DNA of 34,007 nt from Arenicellales bacterium (GCA_029287915.1 JARFQE010000067.1:1-34007); one strand, 5' to 3'. Shown: positions 1-10,291, counted from the stretch's first letter. Translations and numbers: made by a program. Notes: a model not told the origin generated them from the letters alone.

Positions 1-172
1 GTCTACCTTGTCCCGAATTGTCACAGTAGGCAATGTAAAAATGACACGCAATAAAGGTCGACTGAATATGGCTGCTGTGCTGAATACCTATCATTATCTT
101 GATGAAGCTGAACTTGCGCAAAAAGCAAAGGCTGACAAGAAAAAGAAGAAAAAGTCGAGGGCACGCCGATGA
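1..172 (+). CDS. pilO: PilO, type IV pilus inner-membrane assembly protein (3' end only)
   Basis: Only the last 56 codons are present (frame from base 2, TGA at 170-172). The visible peptide includes SRIVTVGNVKMTRNKGRLNM and the downstream segment AAVLNTYHYLDEAEL, which I recognise as the C-terminus of PilO. PilO is a bitopic inner-membrane protein that pairs with PilN and links the cytoplasmic PilM to the lipoprotein PilP and the secretin PilQ. The tail ends in a strongly basic Lys/Arg stretch. The stop overlaps the pilP start (ATGA), as usual in pilMNOPQ operons and consistent with translational coupling. The start lies outside the window. Confidence 0.88.
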   Translation, partial: STLSRIVTVGNVKMTRNKGRLNMAAVLNTYHYLDEAELAQKAKADKKKKKKSRARR

Positions 173-690
173 TCAGAAAGTTCAGTCTTATAGGTCCGCT
201 ATTGCTGGTACTGCTGGTCACCGGCTGTCAGCAGAAGGAGAAGGAAAACCTGTCTCAGTTTGTTGCGGATGCCGGCAAAATGAAAGCAAAGGAAATCGAA
301 CCACTACCGAATATAAAACCCGTGGAAGTTTTTGCCTACAGTGCACAGGAGTTTGCGGAGCCGTTCAACGTAGAAAACCTGAAACCGAAACAAGTAGTTT
401 CTGCTCGCTCTGGAGTAGGGCCTGATACAAATCGACGGCGTGAACCTCTGGAGAACTATCCTCTTGATTCGCTGACTATGGTTGGGACTTTATTTCGGGA
501 TAATGAGCGTCGTGTGGTAATAAAGACACCAGAAGGTGCTGTGCAAACTGCAGTAGTTGGCAATTATATTGGTCAGAATTACGGCAAAATAGAAGCCATA
601 GACGAAAACGAAATTGTAGTAAAAGAGCAGGTATTAAACTCAGCCGGAACTTGGGTTGGGCGTGATGCAAGCATTAAAGTAGCCCAATAA
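169..690 (+). CDS. pilP: PilP, type IV pilus assembly lipoprotein
   Basis: A 173-residue protein with a lipoprotein signal: a hydrophobic core at residues 7-17 and lipobox LVTGC, with Cys20 as the lipidated residue. After a low-complexity linker, the C-terminal half (about residues 95-170: the LTMVGTLF segment, then GNYIGQNYGKIEAIDENEIV) is the small beta-domain typical of PilP. PilP sits on the inner-membrane face of the periplasm, bridging PilN/PilO to the N0 domain of PilQ. The ATG overlaps the pilO stop and pilQ follows after a short gap, so the operon order O-P-Q is intact. Length is normal for the family. Confidence 0.93.
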   Translation: MIRKFSLIGPLLLVLLVTGCQQKEKENLSQFVADAGKMKAKEIEPLPNIKPVEVFAYSAQEFAEPFNVENLKPKQVVSARSGVGPDTNRRREPLENYPLDSLTMVGTLFRDNERRVVIKTPEGAVQTAVVGNYIGQNYGKIEAIDENEIVVKEQVLNSAGTWVGRDASIKVAQ

Positions 691-715
691 GTTGATACTT
701 TAAGAGAGTTTGGCA

Positions 716-3358
716 ATGAAAATGACATCGCAAATGAAACATAAAATTCAAATCGGCACTGTTAACATAATTACAGGTCTTCTACTGACATCTGTCGTAG
801 AAGCAGCAGAACTTACATCCTTACAGTGGAAGTCTTCACTCGGTGAAGATGCAGTAATTGCGGCTGTCGATGACAAAGTGCAGGTAAAGACATCAGAACT
901 TGATGGTGGAAAACGTCTCCGTGTAAGTTTTCCTGCAACGGATATGAATCCGGATCTAAACTCTCTACAGGGAAAAGGACTGGTAAAATCTGTTGAACCA
1001 TCCAAGGAAGGTAATGTTGTACACATTGATCTTGTTACCAGTGTCCCTGCGCATATGAGTGTAATATCAGTGCCGGGTGGCTACCGTATCAGTACCGAGC
1101 CTGCTGTCAGTGCGGCACCAATAGCCAAATCAGCTCCTACGGTTATTCCACTGGCAATGACATCGGCTGTGAGCGCAGCCGAAACTGCAACAGCTGAACC
1201 TGTAAAAGTAGTACCTGCTAGCGAGTCAGTGGCGAGCGGAAATATGATCAAACAGATCACTTACGGCAGAATTAGTGGTGGGCGTGTCCAGGTCAATATT
1301 GAAATGAACGCACGGCCCGATGAACCGGCCACTTTTGTAACAAAAAATCCGTCCAGAATAGCAATGGATTTTTTCAACACGAGTAACGGTCTTGGCAAAA
1401 ATACATTAACGGCGAGTGAAGGCGTTTTGCACAGTATAAATGCTGTAGAAGTGGCTGACCGTACCAGAGTGATTTTGAACCTTGCACGAAGTGCTTCATA
1501 CCAGAGTGAAATATCAGATAGCGGAATAACCCTGATTCTGGATCCTGGTGCAGTAACTACGGCATCTACATCGGCGCCGAAGCAGATGAAATTTTCTAGT
1601 GGTGTCGGCGACAAGCCTCACCGAATTGAAAGCATTGACTTTAGACGGGGTCCTCAGGGTGAAGGAAATATAACAATCAATCTGTCTGATCCTGAGGTTG
1701 GCATTGATATAGATGATGAGAAAGGTCAGGTTATCATCGATTTTACCAAAACAGCTATACATGAGGATCTGGAGCGCCGTCTTGATGTGCTTGATTTTGC
1801 CACACCGATTCAGACCATAGATACTTTCAGAGAAGGCAAAGGTACTAGAATGGTTATTACTGCCATTGGGAAATATGACCAAATTGCCTATCAGACAGGG
1901 AATACATTTACTGTCAGTGTGCGCCCTCTAACTGAGTCTGAGGAGAAAGAGAAGGATGAGTTTGGCTACTCTGGAGAACGTCTATCCCTTAATTTTCAGA
2001 AAATTGATGTCCGCTCTGCACTACAGGTGATAGCAGATTTTACTGGTCTCAACATAGTAACCAGTGATACTGTAAAAGGAAGCCTGACCTTGCGACTTCA
2101 GGATGTGCCATGGGACCAGGCTCTGGACCTGATATTAAAGACTAAGGGTCTTGCCAAGCGTGAGAAAGGCAACGTGGTCTGGGTTGCACCAGCAGTAGAA
2201 ATTGCAAAACGTGAGAAGGCTGAGCTGGAAGCACTGAAGAAAACCCGTGATCTGGAACCCCTCATATCGGAGTTGATAGAGGTTAATTATGCAAATGCGA
2301 GCCAACTTGCCAGACTGTTGAAATCTATTAAGGCTGTTGAAGGTCCTTTTACTCAAAACACGCAGGGTAACCCGTTTTCATCGATCTCAGTGAGCGAAGT
2401 TCCAACAGAATCAAACAGCCTGTTATCAGAGCGCGGTAATGTAACGGTTGATACACGTACGAATACCTTGCTTATTCAGGATACTCCATCGAAAGTCCGC
2501 GAGGTTAAAAAGCTTATAGAGAGGCTTGATCAGCCAGTAAAGCAGGTTCTGATAGAAACACGGATCGTCGAGGCGAGAGATGGTTATAGCCGCACCCTGG
2601 GTGTCCGTCTCGGCATGCAAAATCTGAATACCGATTTTAATCTTGGTAACAGTGACAATTCAGCCGGTGTCGGTATTACATCAGGTTCACTGGAAGGCGT
2701 ATCAGATTTCAGTCAGTCCTTCGCTGAGGGTGATGATATAAATATCACTGGTGATGCCCTGAATGTTGATCTTGGATCCGCCGGCCTAGGCAATTTCCTC
2801 GCAGGTTCAATCGGCTTTACCCTGGCGAAGCTTGCCGAAGGCTATGGGCAGGTGCTTTCAGTTGAACTGACTGCCCTGCAGGCGGAAGGTAAAGGTAAGC
2901 TGATTTCAAGTCCACGCCTGATTACGGCAAACAATAAAGAAGCTCATATTGAACAGGGTCAGGAGCGTATTTTTACAACTAATGTGCTCGGTGTGGGTAG
3001 CGTAGTCACCAAGAAAGCAGTCCTTGGGCTGACGGTAACACCTCATATCACACCCGATAACCGTATCATCATGGATGTCTTCATTACCAAAGATAGTTTT
3101 GTATCGCCGACTGAACCAACCATCGATACCAAGGAAATCGAAACACAGATTCTGCTTGATCATGGTGAGACGGCCGTAATCGGTGGTATATTCCAGCAAC
3201 AAATTGGTGAAGATGTGACGAAAATACCGTTGCTGGGTGACCTGCCTGTGTTAGGTACGCTCTTCCGCAATAAGTCAATTACAGACCAAAAGTCAGAGCT
3301 ATTAATATTCCTGACACCAAAAATAATTACGCCATCATTTGGCCTCCTTGATAGTTGA
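716..3358 (+). CDS. pilQ: PilQ, type IV pilus outer-membrane secretin
   Basis: An 880-residue secretin forming the outer-membrane channel for the type IV pilus. I chose the ATG at 716 because an AGAGAG ribosome site (703-708) lies 7 bases upstream; an in-frame TTG at 710 would sit on top of that site. The signal peptide ends near residue 31 (VEAA/E). AMIN-type beta domains follow at about 35-125, 185-285 and 300-400, and probably bind peptidoglycan. A secretin/TonB N-terminal (STN) domain lies at about 420-490, a secretin-N repeat at about 520-620 and the secretin core at about 700-875, ending in the family-typical segment KSELLIFLTPKII. It is the last gene of the pil operon, closed by the terminator at 3392-3424. 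Confidence 0.95.
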   Translation: MKMTSQMKHKIQIGTVNIITGLLLTSVVEAAELTSLQWKSSLGEDAVIAAVDDKVQVKTSELDGGKRLRVSFPATDMNPDLNSLQGKGLVKSVEPSKEGNVVHIDLVTSVPAHMSVISVPGGYRISTEPAVSAAPIAKSAPTVIPLAMTSAVSAAETATAEPVKVVPASESVASGNMIKQITYGRISGGRVQVNIEMNARPDEPATFVTKNPSRIAMDFFNTSNGLGKNTLTASEGVLHSINAVEVADRTRVILNLARSASYQSEISDSGITLILDPGAVTTASTSAPKQMKFSSGVGDKPHRIESIDFRRGPQGEGNITINLSDPEVGIDIDDEKGQVIIDFTKTAIHEDLERRLDVLDFATPIQTIDTFREGKGTRMVITAIGKYDQIAYQTGNTFTVSVRPLTESEEKEKDEFGYSGERLSLNFQKIDVRSALQVIADFTGLNIVTSDTVKGSLTLRLQDVPWDQALDLILKTKGLAKREKGNVVWVAPAVEIAKREKAELEALKKTRDLEPLISELIEVNYANASQLARLLKSIKAVEGPFTQNTQGNPFSSISVSEVPTESNSLLSERGNVTVDTRTNTLLIQDTPSKVREVKKLIERLDQPVKQVLIETRIVEARDGYSRTLGVRLGMQNLNTDFNLGNSDNSAGVGITSGSLEGVSDFSQSFAEGDDINITGDALNVDLGSAGLGNFLAGSIGFTLAKLAEGYGQVLSVELTALQAEGKGKLISSPRLITANNKEAHIEQGQERIFTTNVLGVGSVVTKKAVLGLTVTPHITPDNRIIMDVFITKDSFVSPTEPTIDTKEIETQILLDHGETAVIGGIFQQQIGEDVTKIPLLGDLPVLGTLFRNKSITDQKSELLIFLTPKIITPSFGLLDS

Positions 3359-3391
3359 TATTTTCTGTCTAAACTGGCATAGATAGCAGCC

Positions 3392-3424
3392 ACACCGTGA
3401 TCTTCGGATCACGGTGTTTTTTTT
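3392..3424 (+). terminator. Strong intrinsic terminator after pilQ
   Basis: A perfect 11-bp inverted repeat (ACACCGTGATC, 3392-3402, paired with 3407-3417) is closed by a TTCG tetraloop and runs directly into eight T residues (3417-3424). It starts 33 bases after the pilQ stop, so it should end the pilus transcript and separate it from aroK. Confidence 0.93.
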
Positions 3425-3492
3425 GTCTATTTACCATCCTTTTCGGGTTATTATGAAAATTTCGAAATCGGAAAAATCAAAAGTAATCAATA

Positions 3493-4014
3493 ATGTCTGA
3501 AAATATTTTTCTTGTCGGTCCTATGGGGGTTGGAAAGACGACCATAGGTTCTCATCTCGCGCGAATGTTAAAGTATGATTTTGTCGACTCGGATACAGAA
3601 ATTGAAAAGCGTACTGGGGCATCAATCAGTCTGATTTTTGATATAGAAGGAGAAGAAGGCTTTCGCAAGCGCGAAGCTCAAATGATCGACGAATTGACGC
3701 AAAGGCGTCATATAGTCTTATCTACTGGCGGTGGTTCAGTACTTGATGAGACGTCCAGGCAGAACCTGCGCAGTAAGGGTTATGTCGTCTATCTGAAAGC
3801 TTCGGTGGACATACTTTATGAAAGACTAAAAAAGAGCCGCAATCGTCCATTGATGGAAACCGATGATAAGAAGCAAGTTATTGAGGACCTGTTAGCTGAA
3901 CGTGAACCGCTCTATCTAGCTGTAGCAGATATCACTATTACTACTGATGGGCGATCAGCACAGGATGTTGCACGAGAAATCTATCAACAACATGAAAAAC
4001 ATATTAATCCATAA
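3493..4014 (+). CDS. aroK: Shikimate kinase
   Basis: A 173-residue kinase of the AroK family. It phosphorylates the 3-hydroxyl of shikimate with ATP, the fifth step of chorismate synthesis, in the cytosol. The Walker A loop is GPMGVGKT (residues 9-16). Asp34 in DSD and Arg58 are the expected shikimate-binding residues, GGG (79-81) is the second substrate loop, and SRNRPLM is the lid region. Length matches E. coli AroK. It begins a new transcription unit after the pilQ terminator and is followed 19 bases later by aroB, the classical pilQ-aroK-aroB order of gammaproteobacteria. No strong Shine-Dalgarno is visible before the ATG. Confidence 0.96.
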   Translation: MSENIFLVGPMGVGKTTIGSHLARMLKYDFVDSDTEIEKRTGASISLIFDIEGEEGFRKREAQMIDELTQRRHIVLSTGGGSVLDETSRQNLRSKGYVVYLKASVDILYERLKKSRNRPLMETDDKKQVIEDLLAEREPLYLAVADITITTDGRSAQDVAREIYQQHEKHINP

Positions 4015-4033
4015 TTCATGAATATTTGCAGAT

Positions 4034-5116
4034 ATGTCAGTCCTTAATGTAGAACTCGGGGAGAGATCCTATCCTATTCATATTGCACAGGGCTTGCTGG
4101 GAAATGCTGAGTTGATCAAGTCTTTCATTAAGGGTCAGCAGGTCATGGTTGTCAGTAATGAGACAGTAGCTCCTCTTTATCTTGATATACTTTTACAGTC
4201 TCTTTCTGGTCTTCAGGTTTATACACACATATTGCCTGATGGAGAGGAATACAAGAACCTTGAAGTTCTTGATGGTATTTTCGACGCCCTGTTGAAAGTC
4301 CCCTGCGACAGGCAAACTACAATGATTGCGCTGGGTGGTGGTGTGGTTGGAGATATTACCGGTTTTGCAGCAGCCTGTTATCAGCGCGGTGTGCCTTTTG
4401 TTCAGATTCCAACAACATTGCTGGCACAGGTGGATTCCTCCGTTGGAGGTAAGACCGCTGTCAACCACCCGCGTGGAAAAAACATGATCGGTGCATTTTA
4501 CCAGCCACGTTGCGTAATCGCAGATATCACAACATTGAATACTCTTGACGACAGGCAGCTTTCTGCCGGGCTGGCGGAAGTTATCAAATATGGTCTGATC
4601 AGAGATCTGAATTTCTTCATCTGGCTGGAAAAGAATATTGATCGCTTGCGTCAGAGAGAGCCACAACTGCTTGCAGAAGCCATTCTACGATCATGTGCAA
4701 ATAAAGCTGAGGTCGTTGCCGAGGATGAACTCGAAGGAGGGGCCAGGGCACTACTCAACCTCGGGCATACCTTTGGTCACGCAATAGAAGCCGGCATGGG
4801 ATATGGCAAATGGCTACATGGTGAAGCTGTGGCAATAGGGATGTTGATGGCTGCTGATCTGTCCCGTCGTTCAGGCTGGATTAACCGCCAAGACGTTGAC
4901 AGGATTGCTGTGTTGCTTGAGCATGCAGGTTTACCTGTAGAGCCACCGACTGAGCTCGATGTCGAGCGCTATCTGCAGTTAATGATGGTTGATAAAAAGG
5001 TGAAAGATGGGAGAATCCGCCTGGTACTACTGAAAGAAATTGGCAAAGCCTTCGTCAGTGATGATTATGACGCCGATTTATTAAGGCAAACTCTGGCAAG
5101 CCGCTCACTTTTTTAA
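4034..5116 (+). CDS. aroB: 3-dehydroquinate synthase
   Basis: A 360-residue, NAD- and metal-dependent enzyme that converts DAHP to 3-dehydroquinate, the second step of the shikimate pathway. The nucleotide-binding segment [13 protein letters not shown] is at about residues 99-111, followed by [20 protein letters not shown]. The expected metal ligands are present: Glu182 (AEVIKYG), His245 (LGHTFGHA) and His262 ([10 protein letters not shown]). Length and motif spacing match E. coli AroB. It sits 19 bases after aroK and 14 bases before dgt, so the genes are probably co-transcribed. Confidence 0.96.
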   Translation: MSVLNVELGERSYPIHIAQGLLGNAELIKSFIKGQQVMVVSNETVAPLYLDILLQSLSGLQVYTHILPDGEEYKNLEVLDGIFDALLKVPCDRQTTMIALGGGVVGDITGFAAACYQRGVPFVQIPTTLLAQVDSSVGGKTAVNHPRGKNMIGAFYQPRCVIADITTLNTLDDRQLSAGLAEVIKYGLIRDLNFFIWLEKNIDRLRQREPQLLAEAILRSCANKAEVVAEDELEGGARALLNLGHTFGHAIEAGMGYGKWLHGEAVAIGMLMAADLSRRSGWINRQDVDRIAVLLEHAGLPVEPPTELDVERYLQLMMVDKKVKDGRIRLVLLKEIGKAFVSDDYDADLLRQTLASRSLF

Positions 5117-5130
5117 TAGAGCTTGAGACT

Positions 5131-6279
5131 ATGCAAAAGCTGGCGCCCTATAGTGCAAATTGTGAACACAGCAAGGGGAGGCAATATGCAGAAGACTCAC
5201 CCTCATACCGATCTGAATATCAGCGTGATCGTGACCGTATAGTTCACTCGACAGCATTCAGGCGTCTTGAATACAAGACTCAGGTCTTTGTCAATCACGA
5301 AGGTGACTTGTTTCGCACCCGCCTTACGCATTCGATTGAAGTGGCCCAGATTGCTCGATCGATTGCACGTGAACTGGGTCTCAATGAGGATCTGACTGAA
5401 GCAATCTCACTGGCTCATGATCTTGGTCATACACCCTTCGGGCATAGTGGCCAGGATGCCTTGAATGCCTGTATGAAAGATTATGGGGGATTCGAGCATA
5501 ATCTGCAGTCACTTCGCGTCGTTGATGTTCTGGAGCAACGCTATGCTGAATTTACAGGTATCAATCTTACCTTTGAGACTAGGGAAGGCATACTAAAACA
5601 TTGTGCAGTAAAAAAGGCTAGAGAACTGGGTGATGTAGGTCAACGGTTTATTGAGGGGAAGCAGGCCGGTCTGGAGGCGCAGCTTGCAAATCTTGCTGAC
5701 AGCATCGCTTATAATAATCATGATGTAGATGATGGCCTGCGAGGTGGGCTGATCACAGTAGATCAGCTGCGCGAAACAAAATTGTTTTCTAAACACTGCG
5801 AAACAGTAAGAAAGATGTATCCTCAACTGGATGGCCGGCGCTTGATTAATGAAACGGTGCGCAGAATGATCAATCATCTAGTCATTGATCTAATTGAAAA
5901 CAGTACTAGCCGTTTACATGATTCTGGTGTAAGAAACATTGATGAAGTCAGGAACTATCACGAGCCTCTATTAGTTCACAGCGATGAAGTTGCAAAAGAA
6001 TCGCTGGAGTTGAAACAGTTTCTTCGCCATAACCTTTATCAGCATTATCGCGTTTTACGAATGAGTAAAAAAGCAGAGCGTGTTATCAGTAAAATGTTTC
6101 ATGCCTTTATGAATGACTATCGCATATTGCCCACCCAATATCACGATATGTCAGCGGAAATGGCCAGCCACTCTGAGAGTAGTCTGGCCAGAGTCGTTGC
6201 AGACTACATTGCCGGGATGACTGACCGGTTTGCGATTAACGAATATCGCCGTCTGTTCGAGCCCGGTGAACTCACCTGA
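5131..6279 (+). CDS. dgt: dGTP triphosphohydrolase-like HD-domain protein
   Basis: A 382-residue HD-superfamily protein of the short dGTPase-like type; E. coli Dgt is about 505 residues. The family hydrolyses deoxynucleoside triphosphates to deoxynucleosides plus triphosphate and so limits dNTP pools. The N-terminal segment [20 protein letters not shown] is diagnostic. The metal site is His67 (RLTHSIEV), His96-Asp97 ([12 protein letters not shown]) and a later Asp in [15 protein letters not shown]. The C-terminal helical half ([13 protein letters not shown]) also fits. Substrate preference (dGTP or any dNTP) cannot be read from the sequence. It lies 14 bases downstream of aroB and 10 bases upstream of sthA. 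Confidence 0.9.
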   Translation: MQKLAPYSANCEHSKGRQYAEDSPSYRSEYQRDRDRIVHSTAFRRLEYKTQVFVNHEGDLFRTRLTHSIEVAQIARSIARELGLNEDLTEAISLAHDLGHTPFGHSGQDALNACMKDYGGFEHNLQSLRVVDVLEQRYAEFTGINLTFETREGILKHCAVKKARELGDVGQRFIEGKQAGLEAQLANLADSIAYNNHDVDDGLRGGLITVDQLRETKLFSKHCETVRKMYPQLDGRRLINETVRRMINHLVIDLIENSTSRLHDSGVRNIDEVRNYHEPLLVHSDEVAKESLELKQFLRHNLYQHYRVLRMSKKAERVISKMFHAFMNDYRILPTQYHDMSAEMASHSESSLARVVADYIAGMTDRFAINEYRRLFEPGELT

Positions 6280-6289
6280 TTATTAACTG

Positions 6290-7690
6290 ATGGCCGAACC
6301 CATGCATTATGATGTCATTGTGGTAGGTAGTGGCCCCGGTGGTGAAGGTGCTGCGATGAAACTTGCAAAAAGTGGTTGCCGGGTTGCATTAATAGAAAGA
6401 GAGCAAAGAACAGGCGGTAGCAGCACTCATTGCGGAACAATTCCCAGCAAGGTACTGCGTCACTCGATACAGATGCTCGCTGACTACCGCCGGAATCCTT
6501 TGTTCAAAGGAGTGACTGAACATATCAGGCCTGATTATGCTGCTTTCCTGCACAATGTTGATAGAGTGATTGAACAGCAGGTATCTCAATTAAACCGCTA
6601 TTGCGAGCGCAATCACATAACTATATATCATGGCCATGCGAGCTTTGTTGATGCTTTTCGTATCCAGCTACGTTCAAACACGTCAGACGGGGAAACACTG
6701 AGCGCAGATTATTTTGTTATTGCTTCTGGTTCTCGCCCATACCATCCTCCAGACATTGACTTTGCCCATCCTCGTATCCATGATAGCACAAGCATCCTGC
6801 AGCTCAATGCAACACCGAATTCTCTGACAATCTATGGCGCAGGGGTTATTGGATGCGAGTATGCTTCCATATTCTGTAATCTTGACTGTAAGGTGAATCT
6901 GGTCAATACCAGAGACAGGCTGTTATCTTTTCTTGATGATGAAATCACTGATGCCCTAAGTTATTATTTACGAGAACAGGGTACAGTGATACGACATAAT
7001 GAGGAGTACGACAGCGTAGAGGTAAAGGATGATGGTGTGATTCTTCACTGTCGTTCTGGAAAAAAAATTAAAACCGATCTGCTGTTATGGGCGAATGGCC
7101 GGACAGGCAACAGTGATCATATGGGGCTTGACCAGATTGGGATAGAGACTGATAACCGGGGCTGTATACAGGTTAATGAGTTTTACCAGACTAGTTGTTT
7201 AAATATTTTTGCCATCGGTGATGTTATTGGAGCGCCGGGTCTGGCCAGCGCCAGTTATGATCAGGGGAGGTATGTAGGTGCGCGTATTGCTGAGCCGGAT
7301 GTTGATTGGGAGCTGGACAGGGAATTTCCAACCGGCATTTACACTAGCCCGGAGATCAGCTCACTGGGGAGAACCGAGCGTGAATTGACTACTGAAGGAG
7401 TTCCATATGAGGTTGGTCTGGCAAATTTCAGTTCTATCGCCAGGGCGCAGATCGCAGGACACACCGTTGGTATGCTAAAACTGCTGTTTCACCGCGAAAC
7501 ACTGCAGCTACTTGGAATCCATTGTTTTGGTGAACGTGCTTCAGAGATAATCCATATCGGGCAGGCGGTGATGAGCCAGCAAGGTAGGGCAAACAGTATT
7601 CGCTATTTTACTGAGACGACATTTAACTATCCCACTATGGCGGAAGCATATCGTGTTGCTGCCTTGAACGGCTTGAATAGAAATTTCTAG
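6290..7690 (+). CDS. sthA: Soluble pyridine nucleotide transhydrogenase
   Basis: A 466-residue flavoprotein, the same length as E. coli SthA (UdhA) and colinear with it throughout. It exchanges hydride between NADPH and NAD+ in the cytosol, usually to drain excess NADPH. The FAD loop [12 protein letters not shown] is at residues 11-22, the second dinucleotide fold [14 protein letters not shown] at about 183-196, and the C-terminus [18 protein letters not shown] is family-specific. The position of the usual disulfide differs: the motif reads [13 protein letters not shown], so residue 45 (Cys in E. coli SthA) is Ser and the second redox position is Thr, as in other SthA. There is no clear Shine-Dalgarno; the start sits 10 bases after the dgt stop. 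Confidence 0.94.
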   Translation: MAEPMHYDVIVVGSGPGGEGAAMKLAKSGCRVALIEREQRTGGSSTHCGTIPSKVLRHSIQMLADYRRNPLFKGVTEHIRPDYAAFLHNVDRVIEQQVSQLNRYCERNHITIYHGHASFVDAFRIQLRSNTSDGETLSADYFVIASGSRPYHPPDIDFAHPRIHDSTSILQLNATPNSLTIYGAGVIGCEYASIFCNLDCKVNLVNTRDRLLSFLDDEITDALSYYLREQGTVIRHNEEYDSVEVKDDGVILHCRSGKKIKTDLLLWANGRTGNSDHMGLDQIGIETDNRGCIQVNEFYQTSCLNIFAIGDVIGAPGLASASYDQGRYVGARIAEPDVDWELDREFPTGIYTSPEISSLGRTERELTTEGVPYEVGLANFSSIARAQIAGHTVGMLKLLFHRETLQLLGIHCFGERASEIIHIGQAVMSQQGRANSIRYFTETTFNYPTMAEAYRVAALNGLNRNF

Positions 7691-7716
7691 ATACCAGAAA
7701 AAGGGAGACAAAAATA

Positions 7717-8304
7717 ATGAGCGGTGGAATGATATTTTTTGTAGTTATAGTGGCAGTAATAGTTTACGGTATTGCTCTATATAATAAACTGGTCGGTCTG
7801 CGCAATGGAGTTAAAAATAGTTTCTCGCAGATTGATGTTCAACTGACACGTCGCCATGACCTCATCCCTGCATTAATCGAGTCGGTCAAGGGTTACATGA
7901 AACACGAGCGCGAGACCCTTGAAGCGGTAGTTGCAGCAAGAACTGCAGCCGTCAACGGGTTACAGGCCGCTGCCGCTGACCCTGGCAACGCACAGGCAAT
8001 TGCAGAATTATCCGGTGCCGAGCAGGTTCTGAGCGGGGCTCTTGGCCGCCTGTTTGCTTTATCTGAATCTTATCCTGAACTCAAGGCCAATGAGAATATG
8101 CGAGATTTTCAGGAACAGCTGACGACTACCGAGAATAAAGTTTCATTTGCCAGGCAGGCATTTAATGATGCTGTAATGAGCTATAACAATAGCATTGAGA
8201 TGTTTCCCAGCTCTCTAATTGCGGGCTGGTTCCATTTCATGCCAAGCGCTTTCCTGGAAATTGAATCAGAAACAAAACGTGAAATGCCGGCAGTGAAATT
8301 CTGA
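7717..8304 (+). CDS. lemA: LemA family membrane-anchored protein
   Basis: A 195-residue protein with one N-terminal membrane segment (about residues 4-21) followed by a soluble helical coiled domain. The hallmark QIDVQLTRRHDLIPALIESV is at about 39-58, and the central FSQID/NENMRDFQEQL segments also match LemA. LemA proteins have no established biochemical activity. They often accompany M48 or TPM-domain proteins, as here, where an M48 protease follows 34 bases downstream. A good ribosome site (AAGGGAGA) precedes the ATG. The pair probably works together in the envelope, which is inference from gene order. Confidence 0.9.
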   Translation: MSGGMIFFVVIVAVIVYGIALYNKLVGLRNGVKNSFSQIDVQLTRRHDLIPALIESVKGYMKHERETLEAVVAARTAAVNGLQAAAADPGNAQAIAELSGAEQVLSGALGRLFALSESYPELKANENMRDFQEQLTTTENKVSFARQAFNDAVMSYNNSIEMFPSSLIAGWFHFMPSAFLEIESETKREMPAVKF

Positions 8305-8338
8305 TTTACATCTCTTGTATTAGCCTTCCTGTATACCA

Positions 8339-10291
8339 ATGAACTTTTTTCAGCACCAGGAGTATGCGCGGTCGAAGACTCGCTGGCTATTGTTCGTCTA
8401 TTTTCTTGCTGTTATAGCTATAGTTATCGCACTGGATGCGATTTTCTTAGTAGTCAAGTATTTTACAAAAAGTGAATACTCACATACCTTAGTCTTCCCT
8501 ACTGATATAAAAGGCGTAATAGAGGCTGATGCAAATTCCCTGTTGCTGTTCTCGCTAGGCATTATTGTCTTTATCGGTCTTGCCAGCCTGTTTCGAATGA
8601 TGACCTTGCATGGCGGTGGTGGCAAGGTTGCTTCTGCACTGGGCGGCACAGTAGTCGAGGCTAATCACCCGGATCGTAGCGTCCGTAGACTGGTGAATAT
8701 TGTTGAAGAAATGGCGGTTGCATCAGGGCTTCCTGTACCACAGGTGTATGTACTGGAACAGGAATCCGGGATAAATGCATTTGCCGCCGGTCATCAACCT
8801 GAGGATGCTGCTGTAGCAGTGACCAGGGGGGCACTGGAAGTTTTTAATCGAGATGAGTTGCAGGGTGTGCTCGGACATGAATTCAGCCATATTTTAAATG
8901 GTGATATGCGGATGAACATGCGCCTGCTTGGTCCCCTCTTTGGAATCTCATTGATTGGAATGATGGGTAATATACTATTGCGTAGCACTGCTCGTTCAAA
9001 AGCACGTTCCAGCAGGCAGTCATCAGGAGGAGCATTATTAGTACTGTTTCTGGGTGCTGGTCTCACTATTATTGGTTACATAGGTCAGCTAGCGGGTCGT
9101 ATGATCAAAGCTGCGATCTCTCGTCAACGAGAGTATCTGGCCGATGCCTCTGCAGTCCAGTTTACGCGAAATAAGGATGGTATAGGTGGTGCACTAAAAA
9201 AAATTGCAGCATGGCAACATGGTTCAGTACTTGCAGACCCAGGAACAGAGGAAGTCAGTCATATGCTTTTTGCCAATGGAATGCAGAAACAATTCAGCAG
9301 CCTTTTGGCTACCCATCCACCGATAGAAAATCGTCTGCAACGAATGGGAATTCGTTTTGATCAGCAGGAACTGGCTAAACTTGCAGTAAAAATAAAGCAG
9401 TTCAGCACTAATGCTTCGCAGCAAAGATCATCTGCAATAGATGAAGGTATGCAAGAACATTTTGTGGACCATAGCGTTTCTGGTTTCGCCAATGAGTATG
9501 AAGATAGTTTTAATGATGAATCCCTGACATCGGCCCGCATTTTGCTTAATGATATCCCGGATAAAATCCGTGTTGAGGCGGAATCTGACAAAACCGTACG
9601 TGAGGTAATACTTGCACTGTTGCTGAATAGTGAGAGCGAAATCAAAGAACAGCAACTGAAAGTCATTCGTAGTGCTGGAGCGGGTATAAACCTACCTCGT
9701 GTCATTGAGGTCAGGCAGCAACTGGATGACCTGTCACAGAACCTTAGATTACCAATACTCGACCTGGGTTTCCCGGCAGTCAGGCATATGACAAGACAAA
9801 CACGGTGGGATTTCTATAATCTGGTTGAACGTTTGATTCTCCTTGATGGCCAGGTTAACAGTTTTGAATATATGCTTTCCCGTTTACTATTGCAGATGCT
9901 GGAAGAAAATCGTAATCCGGATTCTTCCAGTGGTAAAAAACAAATAAAACTTCATCGTCTGCAGTACCATTTGCGTACATTATTTTCTGTCGTCGCAATA
10001 TTCGGTCATGACAATGAACAGCACGCGATCCGGGCATATATTGCAGGAATGGACAATTTGTTCGGTAGTCAGCAATGGCCAGAATATTATCTGCCTGTTG
10101 ACTGGGTAGCACATTTTGATGCCGCGCTGTCGACTTTAGATAGAGTGCGCCCGCTGATCAAGGAGGAAATCATCAATAGTCTGATGGTCGTTATCGGCTT
10201 TGATCATGATTATCGCATTGAGGAGTACGAAATGCTCAGGGTCATATCAGCACTACTGCATTGCCCGATGCCATTAGTCCTGCGGACATAA
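8339..10291 (+). CDS. M48-family integral membrane zinc metalloprotease
   Basis: A 650-residue M48 peptidase. Membrane helices lie at about residues 17-42 and 66-86, with another pair flanking the catalytic region (196-215 and 232-250). The zinc site is HEFSH (His180, Glu181, His184), with the third ligand Glu265 in SRQREYLADA, the standard HtpX/Ste24 arrangement. The protease part ends near residue 340 (LLATHPPIENRLQRMG). A further ~300 residues form a mostly helical extension with no motif I can name, roughly doubling the size of an HtpX-type enzyme. It is paired with lemA upstream. The substrate is unknown; HtpX relatives degrade damaged membrane proteins. No Shine-Dalgarno is obvious. Confidence 0.88.
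   Translation: MNFFQHQEYARSKTRWLLFVYFLAVIAIVIALDAIFLVVKYFTKSEYSHTLVFPTDIKGVIEADANSLLLFSLGIIVFIGLASLFRMMTLHGGGGKVASALGGTVVEANHPDRSVRRLVNIVEEMAVASGLPVPQVYVLEQESGINAFAAGHQPEDAAVAVTRGALEVFNRDELQGVLGHEFSHILNGDMRMNMRLLGPLFGISLIGMMGNILLRSTARSKARSSRQSSGGALLVLFLGAGLTIIGYIGQLAGRMIKAAISRQREYLADASAVQFTRNKDGIGGALKKIAAWQHGSVLADPGTEEVSHMLFANGMQKQFSSLLATHPPIENRLQRMGIRFDQQELAKLAVKIKQFSTNASQQRSSAIDEGMQEHFVDHSVSGFANEYEDSFNDESLTSARILLNDIPDKIRVEAESDKTVREVILALLLNSESEIKEQQLKVIRSAGAGINLPRVIEVRQQLDDLSQNLRLPILDLGFPAVRHMTRQTRWDFYNLVERLILLDGQVNSFEYMLSRLLLQMLEENRNPDSSSGKKQIKLHRLQYHLRTLFSVVAIFGHDNEQHAIRAYIAGMDNLFGSQQWPEYYLPVDWVAHFDAALSTLDRVRPLIKEEIINSLMVVIGFDHDYRIEEYEMLRVISALLHCPMPLVLRT

Noticed and set aside
710-715. TTG start for pilQ two codons upstream
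   Set aside because: It would overlap the ribosome site AGAGAG at 703-708; the ATG at 716 has proper spacing.
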